Shown here piece after piece: positions 5,007-9,978 of a DNA stretch of 9,978 nt (positions within the stretch are counted from its first letter, which is position 1; each line of letters begins with the position of its first letter). Below the pieces are notes generated by a model. The model was not told the DNA's origin, ran no database searches, and saw only the letters and a list, made by a program, of their open reading frames with translations. The DNA is from Gammaproteobacteria bacterium. Lineage in GTDB: Bacteria; Pseudomonadota; Gammaproteobacteria; Pseudomonadales; Azotimanducaceae. The translations under genes were made by a program, and so were the position numbers. The stretch covers positions 11,517 to 21,494 of the forward strand of contig DMUF01000166.1 in NCBI GenBank assembly GCA_003476445.1, written 5' to 3'.

Positions 5007-6999
5007 GCTACCGCTGACCGCGCTCAAGGGCGTCGGTCCCGCTCTGGCAAAGACTCTCGAGCGGCTTTCGCTGCATACCTTCGGCGACCTGCTCTTGCAC
5101 CTGCCCTATCGCTACGAGGACCGCAGCCGCTGCATGGCGCTCAACCTGCTCGAGCCAGGGCACACGGCGCTGGTGGAAGGGGAAATCCTGCGCGCGGACA
5201 TCGTGATTGGTCGCAAGCGGGCTCTGCGCTGCGTCATCGCAGACGGAACCGGGACACTCTCGATCCGGTTCTTCCACTTCAACCGCGGCCAGGAGTCCGT
5301 CTGGCGTCCCGGCCGCTGGGTGCGAGCCTTCGGCGAGGCGCGCCATGGCCCACAGGGGCTCGAGATGATCCACCCCGACTGCCGGGCTCACGACACGCGA
5401 CCTCCGCCGCCGCCACCCGGACTGACACCGGTCTACCCGACCACGCGGGGTCTGGGCCAACTACGCATTCGCAGTCTGGCCGCCGCCGTCGCCGGGCTCG
5501 AATGGCCGGCGCCGTCGGGGTCACCCCTGCCAGATCTGATTCGTCTGCACCGCCCGGAGCCGGCGGACAGCGAGGAAACCCTTCGACAAGCGCGCGAGCG
5601 GCTGGCGCTCGACGAGCTCACCGCCTACCACCTGGTCATGCGGCACCGACAGTCGCTCCGCGCGCACCAGACCACGCGCGCGCTGCCGCGCGGCCCGCAG
5701 CTGGGGCGTGCGCTGCTGAACTCTCTCGGGTTTGAACTGACAGGCGCACAACGACGCGTTGTGCGGGAGATCCTGGAGGATCTCACCCAACCTACGCCCA
5801 TGCTGCGACTTCTGCAGGGTGACGTCGGCTCGGGCAAAACCGTCGTCGCCGCGTTCGCGGCCGTTCGCGCCGCAGAGCACGGCGCACAAACCGCCGTGCT
5901 CGCGCCCACGGAAATTCTGGCCGAGCAGCATCATGCCAGCCTGTCGCGCTGGCTTGACCCGCTCGGAATCTCGGTGGTGCTGCTCACCGGGAGCCTGCCG
6001 GGAGGTCGCCAGAAGGAGGTAGCCCGCGAGATCGCCGAGGGCAGGGCGCTCGTTGCCGTGGGAACGCACGCACTCGTTCAATCGCGCGTCGAATTCGCCA
6101 ATCTCGCGTTGTGCATCGTCGATGAGCAGCATCGATTCGGCGTGCATCAGCGGATGGCGCTGCGCGAGAAAGGGCTGCAACCGCACCAGCTGATCATGAC
6201 GGCCACGCCAATACCGCGCACGCTCACCATGGCGATGTACGCCGACATGTCAGTATCTGTCATCGACGAACTGCCGCGTGGGCGGCAACCGATCACTACC
6301 CGCGCGGTACCCACCACCAAGCGCGAGGAGGTGATGCGGCTGCTGCGCCAGGTGCTCGCCGCGCGCGCGCAGGCCTACTGGGTGTGCCCCCTCATTGAAG
6401 AGGGCGAGATTCCGGGTCTTGCCGCCGCTACTACCGTAGCGGCAGAGCTCGCCGCTGAGCTGCCGGAATTCTCCACGGGGCTCTTGCACGGGAGGCTCTC
6501 CACGGCCGAGAAGGCAGAAGTGATGTCGCGGTTCAAATCCGGAGAAATCGACCTGCTGGTTGCCACCACGGTGGTCGAAGTAGGCGTCGATGTTCCGAAT
6601 GCCACGCTGATGGTGATCGAGAATCCCGAGCGCCTGGGGCTCGCGCAGTTGCATCAGCTGCGCGGACGGGTCGGTCGCGGTTCGCGTCCGTCCACGTGTC
6701 TGCTGTTCTACGCACCGCCGCTTGGCGCAGTGGCGCAAGCGCGCCTTGCAACCATACGCGAGACGCAGGACGGCTTTCTCATCGCCGAGCGCGACCTGGC
6801 GCTGCGAGGACCGGGAGAGGTGCTTGGCACCCGACAAACGGGAGAGGTCGGATTTCGAGTCGCGGATCTCGGCGAACACGCGCATCTGCTGCCAACGGCT
6901 CTGGCCCGAGCCGATGAGCTTCTGGCAGCAGGAGATCCCGCGATTCAGGTGCTTCTCTCAGCGTGGGCTCCGGCGGAACGCGGCGCCAGTAACGTATAA
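4990..6999 (+). CDS. recG: ATP-dependent DNA helicase RecG
   Basis: RecG is a superfamily 2 double-stranded DNA translocase that remodels stalled forks, R-loops and D-loops. The 669-residue product (E. coli RecG is 693 aa) begins with a helix-hairpin-like LTALKGVGPALAKTLERL, then HLPYRYEDRS. An OB-fold wedge domain (about 60-145) contains ADGTGTLSIRFFHFN. The helicase core carries LTGAQRRVVREI, Walker A GDVGSGKT (277-284), the DEQH box Asp378-His381, motif III TATPIPRT (404-411), VATTVVEVGVDVPNA, motif VI QLRGRVGRG (556-564), and the C-terminal RDLALRGPGEVLGTRQTG of the RecG family. The start is a GTG at 4990 that overlaps the ridA stop (GTGA). It has no clear SD of its own and lies in a hairpin, which points to coupling. 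The gene is complete and ends in a further hairpin. Confidence 0.97.
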   Translation: MIPSAGLPLTALKGVGPALAKTLERLSLHTFGDLLLHLPYRYEDRSRCMALNLLEPGHTALVEGEILRADIVIGRKRALRCVIADGTGTLSIRFFHFNRGQESVWRPGRWVRAFGEARHGPQGLEMIHPDCRAHDTRPPPPPPGLTPVYPTTRGLGQLRIRSLAAAVAGLEWPAPSGSPLPDLIRLHRPEPADSEETLRQARERLALDELTAYHLVMRHRQSLRAHQTTRALPRGPQLGRALLNSLGFELTGAQRRVVREILEDLTQPTPMLRLLQGDVGSGKTVVAAFAAVRAAEHGAQTAVLAPTEILAEQHHASLSRWLDPLGISVVLLTGSLPGGRQKEVAREIAEGRALVAVGTHALVQSRVEFANLALCIVDEQHRFGVHQRMALREKGLQPHQLIMTATPIPRTLTMAMYADMSVSVIDELPRGRQPITTRAVPTTKREEVMRLLRQVLAARAQAYWVCPLIEEGEIPGLAAATTVAAELAAELPEFSTGLLHGRLSTAEKAEVMSRFKSGEIDLLVATTVVEVGVDVPNATLMVIENPERLGLAQLHQLRGRVGRGSRPSTCLLFYAPPLGAVAQARLATIRETQDGFLIAERDLALRGPGEVLGTRQTGEVGFRVADLGEHAHLLPTALARADELLAAGDPAIQVLLSAWAPAERGASNV

Positions 7000-7012
7000 C
7001 GTCCTGGTGCCG
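6981..7012 (+). promoter_or_regulatory. Two-part stem-loop centred on the recG stop codon
   Basis: CGGCGCCAG (6981-6989) pairs with CTGGTGCCG (7004-7012), 9 bp with one G-U. Inside it, ACGT (6992-6995) pairs with ACGT (6999-7002) around an ATA loop, separated by a small internal loop. The TAA stop (6997-6999) sits at the tip. No T-run follows on either strand, so it is not a classical intrinsic terminator, though it lies between convergent recG and the rubredoxin gene and may act as a 3'-end stabiliser or block to read-through. Confidence 0.45.
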
Positions 7013-7081
7013 AGCTGAGAGCGTTGACCGTGGATACGCCGCACACGCCGCTTGCGCAGCGAGCAGTCCCAGACAAGAAGA

Positions 7082-7249
7082 TCAGCCGACCTCGATCATC
7101 TCGAAGTCTTCCTTGCTGACCCCGCACTCCGGGCACACGAAGTCCTCCGGGACATCTTCCCACCGGGTACCGGGGGCAATGCCTTCATCCGCATAACCTT
7201 CCGCTTCGTCATAGATCCAGCCGCAGACGATGCACTGCCACTTTCGCAT
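7082..7249 (-). CDS. Rubredoxin
   Basis: This is a complete 55-residue rubredoxin, a small cytoplasmic electron carrier with one iron held by four cysteines. The ligands are Cys6 and Cys9 (CIVCG) and Cys39 and Cys42 (CPECG), spaced as in the family. Between them lie the usual WIYDEAEGYADEGIAPGT and WEDVPEDFVC segments. The ATG at 7249 gives the canonical Met-Arg-Lys-Trp-Gln-Cys start; a longer reading to 7306 adds an unconserved leader and is rejected. The SD region (GGGACGGA) is only moderate. It converges with recG across an 82-bp gap that holds no other gene, and diverges from ubiA. No rubredoxin reductase or alkane hydroxylase is adjacent, so its redox partner cannot be told from the context. 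Confidence 0.96.
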   Translation of the reverse strand: MRKWQCIVCGWIYDEAEGYADEGIAPGTRWEDVPEDFVCPECGVSKEDFEMIEVG

Positions 7250-7284
7250 CGGATTCCGTCCCGGGGTTGCTGAGAAAGCGCGAT

Positions 7285-7313
7285 AAGCTACTGATCGGTG
7301 ATCCAAAAATCAA
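7285..7313 (-). promoter_or_regulatory. Candidate promoter for the rubredoxin gene
   Basis: On the minus strand TTGATT (7313-7308) is followed after exactly 17 bp by TAGCTT (7290-7285). The -35 matches four of six consensus bases and the -10 only three, but this is the most AT-rich patch in the intergenic region. The start point would be near 7278, about 30 nt before the ATG. Confidence 0.3.
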
Positions 7314-7360
7314 TTTCGACGACGCCGCTCCCGACCCCTTGGCGAGCGCGTGGATGTCGC

Positions 7361-7390
7361 TTGGTCGGGGCATAGTGACAGGGCTACACT
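7361..7390 (+). promoter_or_regulatory. Candidate promoter for ubiA and the TRAP genes
   Basis: TTGGTC (7361-7366) and TACACT (7385-7390, four of six to consensus) are separated by 18 bp. Transcription would start near 7397, only about 20 nt before the ATG at 7417, which also argues against longer ubiA starts. The -35 is weak (TTG only). If real, it would drive ubiA-dctQ-dctM. Confidence 0.35.
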
Positions 7391-7416
7391 CGCGGCGCGC
7401 CCGCGTCTGGACTGCC

Positions 7417-8316
7417 ATGCTCGCAACTGCTCTGCCTTACCTGCGTCTCATGCGCCTTGATCGCCCGATCGGCACCCTCCTGCTGCTCTGGCCGACCCTC
7501 GCCGCGCTGTGGCTCGCCGCGCGAGGCATGCCTTCCATCACGCTCGTGATCGTGTTCAGCCTCGGCACGCTGCTGATGCGCTCCGCGGGCTGCGTGATCA
7601 ACGATTTTGCTGATCGCGATTGGGATCGGCACGTTAAGCGCACGGCCGCGCGGCCGCTGACCACGGGCGCCGTTACGCAACGGGCTGCCATTGTCTTGTT
7701 CGCCGCGTTATCACTCTTGTCGCTGCTGCTGCTGTTTTTCCTGAACTGGCCGACCCGCTGGCTCGCTGTCGGGGGTTTCGTTATCGCCGTCCTCTATCCC
7801 TTCACCAAGCGCTGGACACATCTGCCGCAGGTGGTTCTGGGCGCCGCGTTCAGCTGGGGCTTGCTGATGGCCTTCACGAGCAACGGCGGCACGTTGCCCG
7901 CGGCTGCCTGGCTTTTGTTCGCCGGCAGTGTTTTCTGGATCGTGGCCTATGACACCGAATATGCCATGGTGGATCGCGACGACGACGTGCGCGTGGGGAT
8001 CCGCTCTACGGCGATCCTCTTTGGGCATGCTGATCGTTTGATGATTGCCGCGCTCCAGATCGGCGCATTGGTTTGCTTCGCCCTGTTTGGTCGAGCCTGG
8101 GGCTGTGGCGGCGGTTACTGGGCCGGTCTCATAGCCATGGGATTTTTCTTCATCTGGCAGCAGCAACTGATCCGCGACCGCGACCGCGACGCCTGTCTGC
8201 GCGCCTTCCTGAATAACGCCTGGGCGGGGCTCGCGTTCTTCCTCGGCGTGCTGATCGATGTCCATCTCGTATTCTCGGGTACACTCCCGCCATCTGCTGG
8301 ATCGGTACTACCGTGA
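7417..8316 (+). CDS. ubiA: 4-hydroxybenzoate polyprenyltransferase UbiA
   Basis: UbiA is a polytopic inner-membrane enzyme that joins a polyprenyl diphosphate to 4-hydroxybenzoate, the second step of ubiquinone synthesis. The 299-residue product (E. coli UbiA is 290 aa) begins near LPYLRLMRLDRPIGTLLLLWP. It carries the first Asp-rich motif NDFADRDWD (Asn62, Asp63, Asp66, Asp70) with HVKRTAARPL. Next are YPFTKRWTHLPQVVLGAAFSWG and the second motif DTEYAMVDRDDD (179-190), followed by VGIRSTAILFG. Multiple hydrophobic segments fit the eight or nine helices of the family. The ATG at 7417 matches the usual N-terminus; in-frame starts at 7267, 7354 and 7375 (GTG) add unconserved sequence overlapping the divergent promoter region. 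No ubiC (chorismate lyase) lies beside it. Its stop overlaps the next gene by 4 bp (GTGA). Confidence 0.96.
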   Translation: MLATALPYLRLMRLDRPIGTLLLLWPTLAALWLAARGMPSITLVIVFSLGTLLMRSAGCVINDFADRDWDRHVKRTAARPLTTGAVTQRAAIVLFAALSLLSLLLLFFLNWPTRWLAVGGFVIAVLYPFTKRWTHLPQVVLGAAFSWGLLMAFTSNGGTLPAAAWLLFAGSVFWIVAYDTEYAMVDRDDDVRVGIRSTAILFGHADRLMIAALQIGALVCFALFGRAWGCGGGYWAGLIAMGFFFIWQQQLIRDRDRDACLRAFLNNAWAGLAFFLGVLIDVHLVFSGTLPPSAGSVLP

Positions 8317-8807
8317 TTCGACTGATCGATGCCTTCACCGACGCCACCGGTCGTCTGATCGCCTGGTGCATGCCGTTGATCGTGCTAGGCACCGTCATGA
8401 TCGTCGTCTTGCGCTACCAGTTTGCGGTCAACACCACGCTGATTCAGGAGCTCGTGCTGTACCTGCACGGCCTCGCCTTCATGCTGGCAATTCCCTGGGC
8501 GCTCAAGCAGGACGCTCACGTTCGCGTTGACCTGATCTACAGCCGACTAACGACACGCGGGCGGGCGTGGGTGAATCTGATCGGGCATCTCGCCTTCCTG
8601 TTCCCAACCGGGGTTTTCATCCTGCTTGAGAGCCAGAGCTACGTGGCGATGTCATGGCGCATGCGCGAAGGATCCCCAGACGTGGGCGGCTTGCAGGGCG
8701 TGTATCTGCTGAAGACGCTGATTCCCGCCATGGCCGCCCTGCTGCTGCTTCAGGGTGTTGCCGAAACTCTGCGCGCATTACGCACCCTGCGAGATCGTCA
8801 TGCCTGA
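8313..8807 (+). CDS. TRAP transporter small permease (DctQ family)
   Basis: TRAP transporters take up organic acids and related solutes using a sodium or proton gradient and a periplasmic binding protein; this is the four-helix small membrane subunit. The 164-residue product has hydrophobic helices at about 15-37, 44-64, 88-108 and 128-150. It carries the family-type QELVLYLHGLAFMLAIPWAL followed by Lys-Gln-Asp-Ala-His-Val-Arg-Val-Asp, the conserved cytoplasmic segment after helix 2. The SWRMREGSPDVGGLQGVYLLK stretch resembles TRAP systems associated with alpha-keto or monocarboxylic acids, but the substrate is not established by this. The GTG start at 8313 overlaps the ubiA stop and has no strong SD, so coupling to ubiA is likely. 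The end overlaps the large permease gene by 8 bp. Confidence 0.93.
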   Translation: MIRLIDAFTDATGRLIAWCMPLIVLGTVMIVVLRYQFAVNTTLIQELVLYLHGLAFMLAIPWALKQDAHVRVDLIYSRLTTRGRAWVNLIGHLAFLFPTGVFILLESQSYVAMSWRMREGSPDVGGLQGVYLLKTLIPAMAALLLLQGVAETLRALRTLRDRHA

Positions 8808-9978
8808 TCCGGGACTTGTGCAGATGGTGCCTGTGCTGCTGTTCGCGGCCGTGTTTGTCGCGCTGCTCGCCGGCTATTCCGTCGCGCTGACACTCGCCGG
8901 GGTTTCGCTCATCTTCGCCTTCGCCGGAATGGCCGCGGGCGTCTTCATGCCCAGCGACCTTGGGTTCATGCCGGGTCGGCTGTTCGGGATCATCACCAAT
9001 CAGACGCTGATCGCCGTGCCCTTGTTCGTATTCATGGGAGTCGTGCTCGAGAAGACGCGCATCGCAGAACTTCTGCTCGAGAGCCTCTCGCAGCTCATGG
9101 GGCGCATTCCAGGCGGGCTTGGGCTCGCCGTCGTGCTCGTGGGCGCGCTGCTCGCAGCAAGTACGGGGATCGTCGGCGCGACCGTGGTGACGATGGGGCT
9201 CATCTCGCTGCCGACGATGCTGAAGCAGGGATACGATCCGCGGTTCGCGACCGGGGTGATCAGTGCCACCGGTACGCTGGGGCAGATTATTCCGCCGTCC
9301 ATCGCGCTGGTCCTGCTGGGTGATGTCCTCGGCAACGCCTACCAGCGCGCGCAGCTCAGCCAGGGCGTAATGGCGCCAAAGACTGTATCGGTCGGCGACC
9401 TGTTCGCCGGCGCGCTGATGCCAGGGCTGTTGCTGGTCGGACTGTATCTGGCCTACGTCGCGTGGACCGCCCTCGCCACACCCGAACGTACACCCCCCGC
9501 CCGCGCAGTGGGCGATGCGCGCCCCTCGATCGGTCAGCTGCTCAAAGGTCTGCTGCCGCCGCTCGTGCTGGTGGTGATCGTGCTGGGATCGATCATCGGT
9601 GGCTTTGCCACCCCCACGGAGGCGGCGGGTCTGGGCGCAGCCGGCTCGGTTTGTCTCGCTTTCGCCTACCGGGCGATGAGTCTTCAAATCCTGCGCGAAG
9701 TGTCTGAATCAACCCTCAAAACCACCGCCATGGTGTTCTTCATCCTGATCGGCGCCTCGTTGTTCTCGCTCGTGTTCCGCGGCTATGGCGGAGAAGCGCT
9801 GATTCACGAGTGGTTCAACCACATGCCGGGCGGGATGTGGGGAGCACTCGCCATCGTCATGCTGGTGATCTTCCTGCTCGGCTTCATGCTCGACTTCATC
9901 GAGATCATCTTCGTGGTGATCCCCATCGTGGGCCCGGTGCTGCTCGCCATGGGCGTGGACCCCATCTGGCTCGGGGTG
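8800..9978 (+). CDS. TRAP transporter large permease (DctM family), partial at the right edge
   Basis: This is the transport subunit of the TRAP system, and 393 codons are visible without a stop. It begins MPDPGLVQMVPVLLFAAVFV and shows alternating hydrophobic helices. Family-type stretches include TLIAVPLFVFMGVVLEKT, GRIPGGLGLAVVLVGALLAA, then STGIVGATVVTMGLISLP, the conserved GTLGQIIPPSIALVLLGD, and GGFATPTEAAGLGA. A further FMLDFIEIIFVVIPIVGPVL lies close to the window end. The ATG at 8800 overlaps dctQ by 8 bp and has only a weak SD (GAG at 8791-8793), in keeping with coupled translation. A loop at about 187-203 (AYQRAQLSQGVMAPKTVSV) is longer than in compact DctM proteins, as in the large-subunit TRAP branch. 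The C-terminus and any substrate-binding (DctP) gene lie beyond the window, so the substrate is unknown. Confidence 0.94.
   Translation, partial: MPDPGLVQMVPVLLFAAVFVALLAGYSVALTLAGVSLIFAFAGMAAGVFMPSDLGFMPGRLFGIITNQTLIAVPLFVFMGVVLEKTRIAELLLESLSQLMGRIPGGLGLAVVLVGALLAASTGIVGATVVTMGLISLPTMLKQGYDPRFATGVISATGTLGQIIPPSIALVLLGDVLGNAYQRAQLSQGVMAPKTVSVGDLFAGALMPGLLLVGLYLAYVAWTALATPERTPPARAVGDARPSIGQLLKGLLPPLVLVVIVLGSIIGGFATPTEAAGLGAAGSVCLAFAYRAMSLQILREVSESTLKTTAMVFFILIGASLFSLVFRGYGGEALIHEWFNHMPGGMWGALAIVMLVIFLLGFMLDFIEIIFVVIPIVGPVLLAMGVDPIWLGV

Noticed and set aside
6360..6370. Alternating C/G run (11 nt) with Z-DNA potential
   Set aside because: It is inside recG coding sequence (Ala-Arg-Ala residues), short, and expected at this GC content.
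7046..7066. Possible terminator after recG (CGCT with AGCG around TGCGC)
   Set aside because: The stem is only 4 bp and lacks a T-run on both strands.
7267..7416. 50-codon N-terminal extension of ubiA
   Set aside because: It has no similarity to UbiA N-termini and overlaps the candidate promoters for both ubiA and the rubredoxin gene.
8296..8314. Palindrome CGGTA-C-TACCG at the ubiA/dctQ junction
   Set aside because: The centre is a single base, so an RNA hairpin would keep only 3 bp; too small to support a regulatory call.
8617..9687. 356-codon open frame on the minus strand across the TRAP permease genes
   Set aside because: It is rich in His/Arg/Gln/Asp, the usual antisense image of hydrophobic membrane protein codons; the plus strand encodes convincing DctQ and DctM.
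1..9978. Search for a new defence, mobile or biosynthetic system
   Set aside because: All coding space is assigned to known core families; no transposase, integrase, direct-repeat array, tRNA-linked attachment site or unknown gene cassette is visible.

Overview
The window looks like a chromosomal core region of a GC-rich, non-enteric gammaproteobacterium. The evidence is the gene order rph | yicC-gmk-rpoZ-spoT-ridA-recG, the strong resemblance of Gmk, omega, SpoT, RecG and UbiA to their E. coli and Pseudomonas counterparts, and strong G/C preference at third codon positions. I see no insertion sequence, prophage, CRISPR array, tRNA or rRNA, and no compositional break that would suggest recent transfer.

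Layout. The minus strand at the left edge (1-338) holds the 5' part of rph (RNase PH). A 123-bp divergent intergenic region carries candidate back-to-back promoters. From 462 to 6999 six genes run on the plus strand, closely packed or overlapping: yicC (RNase/adaptor family), gmk (guanylate kinase), rpoZ (RNA polymerase omega), spoT (bifunctional (p)ppGpp synthetase/hydrolase), ridA (enamine deaminase) and recG (branched-DNA helicase). A small rubredoxin gene (7082-7249, minus) converges on recG. It is divergent from ubiA (7417-8316, plus), the 4-hydroxybenzoate polyprenyltransferase of ubiquinone synthesis. ubiA overlaps by 4 bp the small permease gene (dctQ type) of a TRAP transporter, which overlaps the large permease gene (dctM type) by 8 bp. 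dctM runs off the right edge.

How the genes fit together. rph and yicC both act in RNA metabolism. gmk makes GDP, whose GDP/GTP pool is the acceptor for (p)ppGpp made by SpoT, and omega forms part of a (p)ppGpp-binding site on RNA polymerase, so gmk-rpoZ-spoT is a nucleotide/stringent-response cluster. ridA takes the place that trmH holds in E. coli, between spoT and recG. The ubiA-dctQM arrangement joins a quinone biosynthesis gene to a secondary transporter and is the least expected arrangement here.

Nothing in the protein content looks like an undescribed system. The most interesting signal is non-coding. Stem-loops of 7-13 bp sit at or very near the stop codons of gmk, rpoZ, spoT, ridA and recG, none followed by a T-tract. 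They differ in sequence but share position. The other point needing attention is the start of spoT: no ATG, GTG or TTG lies in frame between the rpoZ stop and the conserved part of SpoT, so spoT must overlap rpoZ or use a rare start codon.
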